DNA of 64,000 nucleotides from Desulfolinea sp050305405 (GTDB taxonomy: Bacteria; Chloroflexota; Anaerolineae; Anaerolineales; Villigracilaceae). The DNA lies in NCBI GenBank assembly GCA_050305405.1, contig JBNLFG010000004.1:186001-250000 (forward strand). Reading direction: 5' to 3'. The translations under genes were made by a program, and so were the position numbers. Shown here piece by piece: positions 41,915-50,802 of this stretch. The number at the start of each line of letters is the position of its first letter. The stretch's first letter is position 1. The notes beneath the pieces were generated by a model. The model saw only the letters and a program-made list of their open reading frames with translations. It was not told the DNA's origin and did no database searches.

Positions 41915-43762
41915 ATGCAAAAATTTATTAAAAAAAACATTGTGATTCCAAAACTTAGCTACATCCTTGCCGGGTTGGCAGGTGTGATCTATTTTTTCGC
42001 CGCGCTGAATTTGGCGCATCACACGACATCATTTTTGGATGAGGGGTTGTACACCTACAAGGGTTGGCTTTTTGCGACGGGGAAGTATACGCCTTTTGCT
42101 GAATACAGCGTGTGGACAAACCACATGCCGCTCTCTTTTATGATCCCCGGCTATGTACAAAAATGGTTTGGGGCGGGGCTGCGAACGGCGCGCTATTTCA
42201 TGATCTTGCTTGGGTTGTTGACCCAGCTTGGTTTGTGGATCGTAGTCCGACGCTGGTCAAATCGTTGGTGGGCGGCAGGTGTGGCGCTGGCTTTTGCGCT
42301 CAACCCGGCATCGATCAAGCTCTATACCCTTAGCATCTCGCAAGGCATGATCGCTTTTATGTTTGTCTGGATGCTGGTTGTCGTACTCGACGAGAAACTT
42401 CCACTTTGGCGGATCTTACTTGGCGCAGTGATCGCGAGCCTGATGCTTTCCACGCGTTTGAATATGGCTTATGTCCTGCCAATTTTGCTTCTGTATTTTT
42501 GGTGGGAATACGGCTTTAAAAAAGCCTTTTTGGCGGGGCTTGCAGGATTATTTGGTTTTCTTTTTGTGCAGGGACTTTTTTATCCCGAGATTTTGAAGTT
42601 TTGGGCTGCTTGGCTACCCCAAAGCTTGACACCCTTTTTAGACCTGTATCGCAACAATAGCAACGTGCCTTCCGAGCTTGTTCCCAGCAGCGAGGAGGTG
42701 CTTTCCATTTATCGTATTTGGCTCTATCTTTTATTAAGCCTGCGTTTGCACTTTGTCGCCCTCTTTAGTGCGATCAGCACCTGGTTACTCTTTCCCCGCA
42801 TTCGCAAGTTTACGCCACGTATTCGCGCTGCTGTATTTTTGTCGGTTTTGCTTATTGTGCTCTTTTACGCTCACGCCAGAAACACCTTCAGCGATGACCG
42901 CTGTGTATCCTGTCTGCTGCTCTATGTGACTTATTTCGATTTTCTGGGACTGATTCTTTTCCCGCTTGCCTTTCCTCTTTTACAAAAAGAGCACCGAAAG
43001 ATCAAACGCGCCATTCTTTTGGGCATTGCCGGACTAACCATTGCCGGATTGGGATTCAGCGCCTATGAAGATGTAAGTCTTGATCTGGCGCACAGCGTTT
43101 TGCCTTTTGTACAGGATAATTATTTTTGGAGTGCAGCGCGCTATGTGACAGGGCTAGATGAACTGGTCTTTTTCAGGGTCGCGTATCTCGCTCTTGCTGT
43201 TGGGCTGGTTCTCGTTATCTTGACACTATTCTTCGTAATTAAAGGACGCCGTCAACCTGCTGCCCGCACGTCGTTTGGTTATTGGGTATTGCTATTGCTC
43301 CTTGGCGGAGGCCTGCTGCTTTCCCCTACCAAGGTTTTGGGCAACGGGAATGACTTCTTCAACTGTGGTGATTACGATGTAATCGAACGCTATGAAGAAG
43401 CCGGTGCCGAATTAAATGCGATCATCCCAGCTGGCTCCCAAGTTTACTGGAGCGGGCGGATTCCGATCATCTTCCTTTACCTGCCCAATGTGGATATCTA
43501 CCCAGCACAACTTAACCAGATCCACTCATTTTATATTGGCGGGGATAGCGAAATCTTACAGCAACGCAGTTTGTGGAATCAAGCCCTTGCCGAACAATGG
43601 CTTGGTGAAGCCGATTATATTTTGAACGAATTGGGGAATACACAAGATTTTGAGCAGGTCGCTTTTGACAGCGGCGATTACGTCAAAATCGGCAGCACTG
43701 GCTCAATAGAAAAGTGCCGCGGGTGGCAGTCGGTGATCGAGGTGTATCAGTTAGATCAGTAA
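41915..43762 (+). CDS. Polytopic GT-C glycosyltransferase (PMT/ArnT-like)
   Basis: A 615-residue integral membrane protein with about 11-12 helices and a C-terminal soluble domain (about 500-615). The first outer loop carries HTTSFLDEGLYTYKGWLFA, an acidic Asp-Glu pair typical of lipid-linked-sugar transferases of the GT39/GT83 superfamily. It probably moves a sugar from a polyprenyl carrier to a protein, lipid or glycan outside the membrane. The ATG at 41915 is chosen; a TTG at 41900 is also in frame, and neither has a clear Shine-Dalgarno. Confidence 0.78.
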   Translation: MQKFIKKNIVIPKLSYILAGLAGVIYFFAALNLAHHTTSFLDEGLYTYKGWLFATGKYTPFAEYSVWTNHMPLSFMIPGYVQKWFGAGLRTARYFMILLGLLTQLGLWIVVRRWSNRWWAAGVALAFALNPASIKLYTLSISQGMIAFMFVWMLVVVLDEKLPLWRILLGAVIASLMLSTRLNMAYVLPILLLYFWWEYGFKKAFLAGLAGLFGFLFVQGLFYPEILKFWAAWLPQSLTPFLDLYRNNSNVPSELVPSSEEVLSIYRIWLYLLLSLRLHFVALFSAISTWLLFPRIRKFTPRIRAAVFLSVLLIVLFYAHARNTFSDDRCVSCLLLYVTYFDFLGLILFPLAFPLLQKEHRKIKRAILLGIAGLTIAGLGFSAYEDVSLDLAHSVLPFVQDNYFWSAARYVTGLDELVFFRVAYLALAVGLVLVILTLFFVIKGRRQPAARTSFGYWVLLLLLGGGLLLSPTKVLGNGNDFFNCGDYDVIERYEEAGAELNAIIPAGSQVYWSGRIPIIFLYLPNVDIYPAQLNQIHSFYIGGDSEILQQRSLWNQALAEQWLGEADYILNELGNTQDFEQVAFDSGDYVKIGSTGSIEKCRGWQSVIEVYQLDQ

Positions 43763-43797
43763 TTCATGTTACGCAGCGACATTGTAAATTCGGACGT

Positions 43798-43942
43798 TCT
43801 GCCCCCCTGCCCCCAGCTTCGCTGGGGCATCCCCCCATTTTGCAAGCAAAATAGGGGGATAGAAATAGAGCTGCGGTTGGTCTCCCCTAAATTCCACGCA
43901 TTTGGAATTTGGGGGAGATGTCCGAAGGACAGAGGGGGCAGA
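43798..43942 (+). repeat. 145-bp MITE-like element with GGGGAGATGTCC core, copy 3
   Basis: The ends TCTGCCCCC and GGGGGCAGA are inverted repeats. Inside are three nested palindromes (CCCCAGC-TTCG-CTGGGG; CCCCCATTTTG-CAAG-CAAAATAGGGGG; CTCCCCTAAATTCCA-TGGAATTTGGGGGAG) and the core GGGGGAGATGTCCGAAGGAC (from 43911) shared with copies at 32823 and 33817. No coding capacity. It fills the gap 43763-43990. Confidence 0.8.
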
Positions 43943-43990
43943 CACCAAGTACAAATATCCTTTTTGCGTAACATCAGCCAGTAAGACCAA

Positions 43991-44320
43991 CTACCGATTA
44001 TCTCCATCTCCTTTGATGGTGCCGCGTTCGAGGCGGGAATAGAGTTTTTCGATATTATATTCAGCGATTTCATCGAGTGTCAGATCAAGCTCGGTGGCGA
44101 CCTGGGCAAGATACCAGAGTACGTCGCCGAGTTCTGCTTTTAATGCGGATTTGGTCTCGGCGTTGATTTGGCCCTCTTTATCGCGGAAGACTTTTTTGAT
44201 TTTGCCCGCCACTTCGCCCGCTTCGTTGACGAGGCCGAGAGTGGGGTAAATGACACGGTGCCCAATGGCGGGATATTTGGCGGTTTTGCGGGATTTTTGT
44301 TGGTAGTCGTTGAAGTTCAT
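43991..44320 (-). CDS. MazG-like nucleotide pyrophosphohydrolase
   Basis: A 109-residue all-alpha NTP pyrophosphatase. It has GLVNEAGEVAGKIKKVFRDK (about 29-48) and ELGDVLWYLAQVATELDL (about 64-81); the E-x-x-E...E-x-x-D metal-binding pattern is intact. It likely hydrolyses (d)NTPs or nucleotide analogues to monophosphates, for house-cleaning. The ATG at 44320 follows AAAGGAA; the frame is open to 44371, but that part is translated repeat and is rejected. Confidence 0.88.
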   Translation of the reverse strand: MNFNDYQQKSRKTAKYPAIGHRVIYPTLGLVNEAGEVAGKIKKVFRDKEGQINAETKSALKAELGDVLWYLAQVATELDLTLDEIAEYNIEKLYSRLERGTIKGDGDNR

Positions 44321-44336
44321 GTTTTTCCTTTGATTT

Positions 44337-44406
44337 ACCACGGAGCACACGGAGAGCACAGAGAAAAGCATTTTTAAGTCTCTGTGAACTCTGTGCTCTC
44401 TGTGGT
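44337..44406. repeat. 70-bp imperfect palindrome (CCACGGAGCAC family)
   Basis: ACCACGGAGCACACGGAGAG...CACAGAG (44337-44363) pairs with CTCTGTG...CTCTCTGTGGT (44380-44406). It lies between the convergently spaced MazG and APH-type genes on the minus strand. Composition is of a common dispersed bacterial repeat type. Confidence 0.75.
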
Positions 44407-44412
44407 GAAAGA

Positions 44413-45399
44413 TTAATTCGAGTAGGTTTCGATCTCTTTACAACGCGCGGAAATATATTCTCGCGCGGAATCGTCATCATCGAAGGCGGTGGCGGCGTAG
44501 TTGGCGAAGTTGGTCATGCGTGCCAGCCAGAGGGCGTGGAGATCGCGTTCGGGCAGGTTGGGCCACTCACGCAGACTGGCGTAGCCTGCCCGAAAAGCAG
44601 AAGCAAGTTCTTCGTCGCGCGGTTCGTCGCGCAGGTAGTAGAGGCTGATGGCAATGTCGTGCGCAGGGAATCCGATCAGCATATCTTCAAAATCCAGCAC
44701 ATAGAGTTTTCCACGGTGGATGTGGACGTTCCAGTAGTGTAGATCGCCGTGCAGGAGGAAGGGTTTGGCATCCTGCTGGTAGAGGCTGGCGAGATAGGTG
44801 TCGCAGGTTGCTACGGCACGGTCGAGGGTTTCGATTTGGGCCGGAGTGTAAAGATGGCTGTATTCGGCGGTGTTGTAGACAGCTTTTTCGCCGGGGAAGT
44901 AGAAGGTTTTGTCCCAGCGTTTGGGCTGGATGGTGTCGGGGAGTTGGAGGGAGGCGGCGTGGTTGTGCAGCCCTGCCATGATGGCGCCGAGTTTGCGATA
45001 GTTGGCGAGGGTGACGTGTTCGGAGAGGGTGACGCCGGGAATCCATTTGTAGAGCGCGCAGCGTTTTTCGCCAGGTACGCCTGCATAGCTGACGAGGCTG
45101 ATGTATTCGCCATCCTTGCGTGCGACGGGCTGGATGACGGGCAGGTCGGTTTCGCGGGCGAGGGCTGCCAGCCAGTACATTTCGGTCTGGTTTTCGACGC
45201 GGCTGGAGTCGGCTTCGGAATAGATGCGGAAGACGTATTTGCTGCCATCGCTGGCATCGACGCGGAACATGACGGTGCTTTCTTCGGCGAGGAAGCGGAC
45301 ACGCGCCACGTCGATCGGGTAGTGGTTAAGGGCGTGCAGGGCAAGTTTGCGCAGGCGCAGGATGCGTCCACGCGGGGTGAGTTTTTCGTAGGGTTTCAT
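44413..45399 (-). CDS. APH/homoserine-kinase-type phosphotransferase
   Basis: A 328-residue aminoglycoside-phosphotransferase-fold kinase. N-lobe with YVFRIYSEAD, catalytic loop FLLHGDLHYWNVHIHRG (about 214-230, Asp in HGDLHxxN) and the metal-binding VLDFEDMLIGFPAHDIA (about 234-250). It resembles the SrkA/RdoA (stress-response kinase) and homoserine kinase II-like groups rather than true antibiotic-resistance enzymes. Substrate unknown. Confidence 0.82.
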   Translation of the reverse strand: MKPYEKLTPRGRILRLRKLALHALNHYPIDVARVRFLAEESTVMFRVDASDGSKYVFRIYSEADSSRVENQTEMYWLAALARETDLPVIQPVARKDGEYISLVSYAGVPGEKRCALYKWIPGVTLSEHVTLANYRKLGAIMAGLHNHAASLQLPDTIQPKRWDKTFYFPGEKAVYNTAEYSHLYTPAQIETLDRAVATCDTYLASLYQQDAKPFLLHGDLHYWNVHIHRGKLYVLDFEDMLIGFPAHDIAISLYYLRDEPRDEELASAFRAGYASLREWPNLPERDLHALWLARMTNFANYAATAFDDDDSAREYISARCKEIETYSN

Positions 45400-45716
45400 A
45401 ATTCTTTCTTGGGTGAATTTCTGTACAACATATCCGTCACTACGGATGAAGAGAAGCGTGCTGCTTTTTATGGGAGACCGCTACGTTTGACTGGGCTGCT
45501 GTACGCCTTTGGCGACTTGACCATCAGTCCTTCTGCAATGACGTGAATTATCTATATTCGCTGCATAAGGCGATGCGCTGATTATATCTCGCATCGAGCG
45601 GAGATTACTCAGGACTCAAGGTGAGTTTCGGCACGCATTTTAAATTTTGTATTCTTCCAAGTAGATTTTCTCGGCGGGTTTTATCGTTTTCGTTACCATC
45701 ACGTTGGTGCGGAATC
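45400..45716. other. Non-coding gap, no gene seen
   Basis: A 317-bp stretch between the APH-type kinase start and the HNH gene's terminator. It must hold the kinase promoter on the minus strand, but I see no convincing -35/-10 pair, no tRNA and no long palindrome. The plus-strand open frame reaching 45546 is antisense to the kinase. Confidence 0.5.
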
Positions 45717-45738
45717 AAAAAGCCCCGTTAGGGGCTTT
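45717..45738 (-). terminator. Terminator of the HNH nuclease gene
   Basis: On the minus strand AAAGCCCC-TAAC-GGGGCTTTTT, 28 nt after the stop codon. Confidence 0.8.
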
Positions 45739-45765
45739 GGTTGATGGGATGGGTTTATGGGAAGT

Positions 45766-46611
45766 CTATCCTTTGAAAACAGTTCTATTGTGATAGTCTA
45801 AGAATTCTTTACTTTGCTCGAACACTTTTCGCAAATGAAGCTCTTTATCCACTTGAAGAATTCTTTTTTCGCGAAGGCTTAATGTTTCTGAAACAATGAC
45901 TTTCCCTTCAAGATCAAATGTTATTAGACCTTTGTCAAACAACAAATCATAGTTTGGAACAAGAAGTAATCCGTTATATGGATTTGTTCTTTCAGAATTT
46001 GTGCTTTCTTTCCAAGGCTTCATGTGTGAAGCTCTGAGCAAAGTAATATTATGCAACCCTGTAATAGACCCGCTTCCCCATATTCGTATCATCTCTTTTC
46101 TGAATTTTCCCTGACCAATACGACTTTTAACAACCGCATCTTTTTCGGTTTCAGAAAGAATATTGTATTCTGGAGCATGTTCTCGAACTTCACTAAATAT
46201 GTCTGTATCATGTTGAATGGCTGTGATTTGAAAAATGAACTCACTAGGCACTTCTTTTCTAACTTGATACTCAACAAGAGTTATTTTGCCAAAATATATA
46301 AAAGGAGTATGGTGAACATCTCTGTAAAACAGATGGATTTCATCTTGATTTTTTGTTGCGTCGACAATTCTTTGATCTGAACGATGTCCGTCTTCACCTT
46401 CCCAAAAAAGTAAATCGCCGTCAATATAGTCATTGTATTGAGGCAAAACTTCCTGCTTTTCCTTGGTAACAAAAAGGATAAGGTAATTTTTATTACTTGG
46501 AGTAACCACTCCTCTCGAAATAGCATGGAAGCTTTTATAGTCCCAAATTTTTGCCAAGAAAGGTCGTTCGTAACTTTGTCCAATTTTTAATGCTTCAAAG
46601 CTTACAGACAT
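45766..46611 (-). CDS. Stand-alone DUF3427-like/HNH endonuclease, restriction-like
   Basis: A 281-residue protein with two parts. Residues 1-130 match the DUF3427-type module: WDYKSFHAISRGVVTPSNKN, LFVTKEKQE, WEGEDGHRSDQRIVDA and EIHLFYRDVHHTPFIYFGK. Residues 150-281 form an HNH_2 nuclease: RIGQGKFRKEMI, SITG, LLRASHMKPW (His196), NPYNGLLLVPNYDLLFDKGL (Asn213). Such proteins are found in restriction and other anti-phage contexts. Markedly AT-rich compared with its neighbours, so probably acquired. The ATG at 46611 follows AAGGAT. It has its own terminators on both sides, and no cognate methylase is adjacent. Confidence 0.78.
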   Translation of the reverse strand: MSVSFEALKIGQSYERPFLAKIWDYKSFHAISRGVVTPSNKNYLILFVTKEKQEVLPQYNDYIDGDLLFWEGEDGHRSDQRIVDATKNQDEIHLFYRDVHHTPFIYFGKITLVEYQVRKEVPSEFIFQITAIQHDTDIFSEVREHAPEYNILSETEKDAVVKSRIGQGKFRKEMIRIWGSGSITGLHNITLLRASHMKPWKESTNSERTNPYNGLLLVPNYDLLFDKGLITFDLEGKVIVSETLSLREKRILQVDKELHLRKVFEQSKEFLDYHNRTVFKG

Positions 46612-46671
46612 AATCAATCCTTGTATTTTGACATATCTAATTTCCCTTCGCCTATTCTAACATCGCCCAAT

Positions 46672-46706
46672 AAAAAAGCCGAGCGTCCCAAAAGAGCTCG
46701 GCTTTT
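46672..46706 (-). terminator. Terminator of the LLM oxidoreductase gene
   Basis: AAAAGCCGAGC pairs with GCTCGGCTTTT, with A/T runs on both sides; it ends the minus-strand gene at 46740. Confidence 0.8.
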
Positions 46707-46739
46707 CACTTGTAACTTGGAACCTGCAACTTGTAACTG

Positions 46740-47738
46740 TTATACGTTTGCGACCATCTCGCGCCAGAAATCATCCTTCTCGCCGGGCACAAAGGGCGTG
46801 TAAACCGTGATGCGATCCACGATGCCTTCGTAGCGTTTTTTCAGTGCGGCGGGCAGCGCGGCGGGCGAATCGGCGAAGGTCACAAATTGCTCAAGCATCT
46901 CATCTGTGATCAACATCGGCATCTCAGCCCACTCGCCTTTGGCGGCGAAAGCGGTCAACTTTTCGGCAGCCTCGTCCCAGCCGTGATGCGACATCACGCG
47001 CCGATAGGAGGGCGTCGACGCGTAGAACGAGAGCTGCATCCGCGCATAGTTGGCTTCCTCGGGCGAGGTCGCCACAAAGGCGCTCAACGAGACCGAGACA
47101 TCCGAACGCGAGCGTCCCGTTTTGGCGTTGCCCTCCTCGATGGCGGGGATCAGCACTTCGCTCAGATAGCGTGGCGAGTTAAAGGGATGCGCGTGGAATC
47201 CCTCGCAGACTTCACCAGCCAGACGCGCTAGTCCCGTATTGACGCCGGCGATATAAATGGGGATTTCAGGGTGCCCGATCTTGCCCGGATTAAAGAAGGG
47301 TGACATCAAACGTAATTTGTAATAGTCACCGTTAAAGTTGAGTTTTTCGCCAGTCTGCCACGTATTCCAGAGTGCGCGTACCGCGCCAATTTGCTCGCGC
47401 AGCTTCCCCACAACGGAAACAGGCCAATCCATCCCGAAGCGTTTCGTGATATGCCCTTTGACCTGCGTCCCCAGCCCAAGGATGAATCTCCCGTTGGATT
47501 GGGCAGCCAGATCCCAGGCAGTGTAGGCAATATCCCCGGGTGAGCGCGCAAAGGAGATAGCCACTGCCGTGCCCATCTCCATTTTTTCGGTATGCTCGGC
47601 GATCAGCGCCTGCGGCAAAAAGGCGTTGTGCTGGGTCTCGGTCGTCCACAGAGCATCAAAGCCCATCGCCTCGGCGGCCTGCGCCACAGCGGGGACATCT
47701 TTCAGGGGCATCGGGGGCAGTACGGCATCAAATTTCAT
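46740..47738 (-). CDS. LLM-class (F420-dependent type) flavin oxidoreductase
   Basis: A 332-residue luciferase-like TIM-barrel enzyme: AEAMGFDALWTTETQHNAFL (about 22-41), MGTAVAISFARSPGDIAYTA, NGRFILGLGTQVKGHITKRF (about 82-101) and IPIYIAGVNTGLARLAGEV. The pattern matches the TIGR03617-like F420-dependent group. It probably reduces or oxygenates a small organic substrate using F420 or FMN; no partner genes indicate which. AAAGGAG precedes the ATG. Confidence 0.87.
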   Translation of the reverse strand: MKFDAVLPPMPLKDVPAVAQAAEAMGFDALWTTETQHNAFLPQALIAEHTEKMEMGTAVAISFARSPGDIAYTAWDLAAQSNGRFILGLGTQVKGHITKRFGMDWPVSVVGKLREQIGAVRALWNTWQTGEKLNFNGDYYKLRLMSPFFNPGKIGHPEIPIYIAGVNTGLARLAGEVCEGFHAHPFNSPRYLSEVLIPAIEEGNAKTGRSRSDVSVSLSAFVATSPEEANYARMQLSFYASTPSYRRVMSHHGWDEAAEKLTAFAAKGEWAEMPMLITDEMLEQFVTFADSPAALPAALKKRYEGIVDRITVYTPFVPGEKDDFWREMVANV

Positions 47739-47760
47739 TTCTTCTCCTTTTTGAACGGCT

Positions 47761-47819
47761 AAGACAAAGAGAATGCCAAGTTTAAAAGTTTTTCTTCGCG
47801 CTCTTGGCGTCTTTGTGGT
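47761..47819. repeat. Imperfect palindrome (CTTGGCGTCTTTGTGG family)
   Basis: AAGACAAAGAGAATGCCAAG (47761-47780) is an imperfect inverted repeat of CTTGGCGTCTTTGTGGTT (47803-47820). This is a common dispersed-repeat composition. The rest of the 47739-48034 gap shows no gene I can support. Confidence 0.55.
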
Positions 47820-48034
47820 TTTATTTAATCATTTTTCAAGAATAACTCGGTTTGTAAATAAGCCAGCATATATAAAATTCCAGTGCCGTTATTGCCGATC
47901 AGCGCGGCTGAAACGCGAAAGGCAAAGAAAAAACTCCAGACCTTTATCTGCCGCCAAACCCAAAAAGCGTAGGCAGAAAAGCTGATGTAGAAAATTGCGT
48001 AAACGTTATAAAAGATTTATGACATGATTTTTAT

Positions 48035-49714
48035 TTATGGCAATGAATTGAAAAAGGCTTCCGGCATTTCGCTAAGATTATAGATACCGACATAATCTTC
48101 ACCATTCCACTTAATGATCTTTTCGGGCGCATAGAGAGCGATAGCCTGCATCAGATTGGCAGGCATATTTCTGCGTACCTGTTGTGGGTAGTAGATGACC
48201 AGATAATCCGTATTACGTAGACTTTCGACAAAATTGGCATCCACATTTTCAACCAGATAAATATACTCCACCTGCCCGGGAAAATAATATGAGACCGGTC
48301 CGCGTGCGTACCAGGAGATCACCTTCAAGTCTTCGGCATTCTCTTTGGTCGATAAATATTCCGCTGCCTGTTCGAGTCCTTCTCCATAACCATAAACCCT
48401 ACTATTTTCTGGGCTTGACCAAGCAATAATCGGATTGTAATAGGTATAGTAATAGGGGTATTGTGCAGAAGCCATCCACAAGAGTGTCGTACCTAAAAGA
48501 AGAATCCCTGCATAGACGAGGGGTGTTGCGTTTACTTTCAACTTATCTGCCAACCACCGAAAAAGCGAGACCATACCGATCGCGGCAACTACAGTAAGTG
48601 AAACGTAGCTCGTGAGAAAATAGTGGATTGAATTACGCCCGCCTGCAATCGAAAAAAGCAGGATCATCCCAAAAGCCAATAAGCTCATATTAAAGGTTAC
48701 CCAACCTTCGTTCCGGGAGAGATATTTTTTCTTAAAGAATGCGAAGACAGAAAAAAGTATCCCTGCCCAAAAGATCGGCGTCGTCCTCCAGAGAATGGTG
48801 CCAAGATGTTGAAAAAACTCAGTAAAGGCTGAGAGTTTCGTAGAATTCATATTGGGAACAGCTGCCGCAACCCCCCGAAAAGCATAACTAAAAGCATCTC
48901 CATAAACTGCAGAGAGCATCGTCGCAGGCTCAACCCACATCCCTGGCCAAACGGTCACATACGTCATCGCCAGCAACGCGAACCATATTCCAAAGGTCTT
49001 GATCATCCTGCCAATATTTCTCTTCAATCCATCTTGTCGCCCATCTTGAAAAATGAGTAAGGCTGCCATAGGCAGCAAGACTATGGCAGATGATTTTGTG
49101 CCATTCGCCAAACCTGCCACAACTGCTGAAAGCAATAAATAAAAACTTTTTCTCTCTCTTTGCAGATAAACCATAAGCGCTAGAACTGCGATCAAAGAAA
49201 ATTGGGACAGCATGCCTTCATGGTTGATCACGCGTGATTGCCCAATGAAAAAAGGCTCCCCTGCAATAAGTATCACAGCGGCAAATGCTACTTGTTTCTC
49301 AATAAGTTTTTGCAAGAGAAAATAAACAACCAACAATAGCGCCGCAATAAAAATCACCTGTAGAAGACGCATCGCTCCAATCAATGCCAATGGATGAACA
49401 CCATGCTCCAGAAAGAAGGTATCGATTACCTTCTCACTCAAATACCCCTGTCCCAACCCTCGGTATTCAGGAAAAACAAATAACATCCCTGCCAATCCCA
49501 GCCACATGGTCGTGACCGCTGGGTGATACATGTAGATCGTTTTGCCAAAATCGAAATGCGTGAGCGCATAATAGTAGTTTGCCCCAATTGTGAGCCAATC
49601 GGGTTCATCAACGATCAAAAAGGATTTCAGGCCGCCCAAACGGGGAATAAAAAAGAAAGCCAAAATAAAAAGAACCAGCCCTGCTTCAAACCAGAATCTA
49701 TTCCTTTTTCTCAT
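48035..49714 (-). CDS. Polytopic GT-C glycosyltransferase (GT39-like)
   Basis: A 559-residue membrane protein with about 11-12 helices and a C-terminal soluble domain (about 435-559). The first outer loop has FLIVDEPDWLTIGANYYYAL with an Asp-Glu pair, followed by YMYHPAVTTMWLGLAGML, and FFIGQSRVINHEGMLSQFSL in a later loop; these fit a PMT-like enzyme using a polyprenyl-phosphate sugar. The ATG at 49714 overlaps the stop of the M42 peptidase gene (TAATG), so the two are coupled. Confidence 0.8.
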   Translation of the reverse strand: MRKRNRFWFEAGLVLFILAFFFIPRLGGLKSFLIVDEPDWLTIGANYYYALTHFDFGKTIYMYHPAVTTMWLGLAGMLFVFPEYRGLGQGYLSEKVIDTFFLEHGVHPLALIGAMRLLQVIFIAALLLVVYFLLQKLIEKQVAFAAVILIAGEPFFIGQSRVINHEGMLSQFSLIAVLALMVYLQRERKSFYLLLSAVVAGLANGTKSSAIVLLPMAALLIFQDGRQDGLKRNIGRMIKTFGIWFALLAMTYVTVWPGMWVEPATMLSAVYGDAFSYAFRGVAAAVPNMNSTKLSAFTEFFQHLGTILWRTTPIFWAGILFSVFAFFKKKYLSRNEGWVTFNMSLLAFGMILLFSIAGGRNSIHYFLTSYVSLTVVAAIGMVSLFRWLADKLKVNATPLVYAGILLLGTTLLWMASAQYPYYYTYYNPIIAWSSPENSRVYGYGEGLEQAAEYLSTKENAEDLKVISWYARGPVSYYFPGQVEYIYLVENVDANFVESLRNTDYLVIYYPQQVRRNMPANLMQAIALYAPEKIIKWNGEDYVGIYNLSEMPEAFFNSLP

Positions 49715-50760
49715 TATTCGCTCAATAAATAAGCCATCACCCACTGCGCGGTGGCGACCAACGCATCGGTGTGCGTGCGTTCGTAATTATGCGACGCCTC
49801 CACGCCCGGGCCGATCAGCGCGTGCGCAAAATTGCCGCCCGAACGCACCGCCGCGCTCGCATCCGAGCCGTAGTAGGGATAAATATCGACCTTGTAGGGG
49901 ATCTCGTTCGCGTCCGCCAACGTGCGCAGATGATTCGACAGCCCGTGATGATAGGGTCCGCTGCTATCTTTGACGCAGATCGTGGCGTGGAACTCATCGG
50001 ATGTCTGCCCCTCGCCGATGGCTGCCATGTCGATGGCGACCAACTCGGATATTTCATCGGGCAGCCCCGCCGGAGCGCCGTGACCGACCTCTTCAAAATT
50101 GCTAATTAGGATGTAAACGGGACGCGCTGGTTTTAGACCTGCTTCCGTCATGGACGCAACTGCCGCAAAAATAGCGGCTACCGCTGCCTTGTCGTCGAGG
50201 AAGCGTGAGCGGATAAAGCCATTCGTCACCTCCACGCGCGGATCAAAAGCCACAAAATCCCCGACTTGGATGCCCAACTCGCGCGTCTCCTCTGCGGACG
50301 ATGTACGCGCATCCAAACGGACTTCCATGGTCTCCTCACTGCGTTTCGTCTCACTCGTCGCCGCGGCGTGGACATGGCTGGAGGCTTTGTTGATCATATA
50401 CGAGCCACGTACCTGTCCGCCATCCTGTGTGAAGACCCAACAGCCCTCGGTCTCGACGCCGTTCAGCGTCAACCCGCCTAGGCGCGTCAATTGCAGCTTG
50501 CCGTTCCCCTTGATGACCTTCACCATCCCGCCGAGTGTATCGACGTGGGCAGTGATGGCACGGGGGGAGCCAGAGCCAGCTTCCCAAACGATGACCAGCG
50601 AACCTTTATTCGTCCGTTTCAACGAGAGTTCGGGAAATTGCGCAAAGGCCTCTTCGACGTAGGCGATCGCTTTTTCAGTGTAGCCTGTTGGCGAGGGGGT
50701 ATTTAACAGATCAACAAGGAAGTCGATCATTTTTTCGGTATTGATATTGGGTAATGACAT
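49714..50760 (-). CDS. M42 family metallo-aminopeptidase/endoglucanase-like
   Basis: A 348-residue M42 enzyme. Metal-site motifs: AITAHVDTLGGMV (about 68-80), FLDDKAAVAAI (about 187-197), SNFEEVGHGAP (catalytic Glu-Glu, about 217-227), VAIDMAAIG, and the last ligand in HNYERTHTD (about 328-336). These form tetrahedral or larger dicobalt/dizinc aminopeptidases that trim short peptides. TACAAT (completed by the end of the neighbouring palindrome) and AGGA lie just before the ATG. Confidence 0.9.
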   Translation of the reverse strand: MSLPNINTEKMIDFLVDLLNTPSPTGYTEKAIAYVEEAFAQFPELSLKRTNKGSLVIVWEAGSGSPRAITAHVDTLGGMVKVIKGNGKLQLTRLGGLTLNGVETEGCWVFTQDGGQVRGSYMINKASSHVHAAATSETKRSEETMEVRLDARTSSAEETRELGIQVGDFVAFDPRVEVTNGFIRSRFLDDKAAVAAIFAAVASMTEAGLKPARPVYILISNFEEVGHGAPAGLPDEISELVAIDMAAIGEGQTSDEFHATICVKDSSGPYHHGLSNHLRTLADANEIPYKVDIYPYYGSDASAAVRSGGNFAHALIGPGVEASHNYERTHTDALVATAQWVMAYLLSE

Positions 50761-50774
50761 TTTATTTTCCTATT

Positions 50775-50802
50775 GTAGGGGAGACCAGCCGGTCGCCCTT
50801 AC
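50775..50802. repeat. GTAGGGGCG-type palindrome, copy D
   Basis: GTAGGGGAGACCAGCCGGTCGCCCTTAC. One end supplies the TAA stop codon of the thioesterase gene; the other end, plus AAT, makes a TACAAT in front of the M42 gene. Confidence 0.75.

Noticed and set aside
44749..45546. 265-residue plus-strand open frame over the APH-type kinase and into the downstream gap
   Set aside because: Antisense to a kinase with intact catalytic motifs; the translated sequence is low-complexity Gly/Val/Glu-rich.
47773..47985. 70-residue plus-strand open frame in the gap after the LLM gene
   Set aside because: Overlaps a dispersed imperfect palindrome and has no Shine-Dalgarno or recognisable domain.
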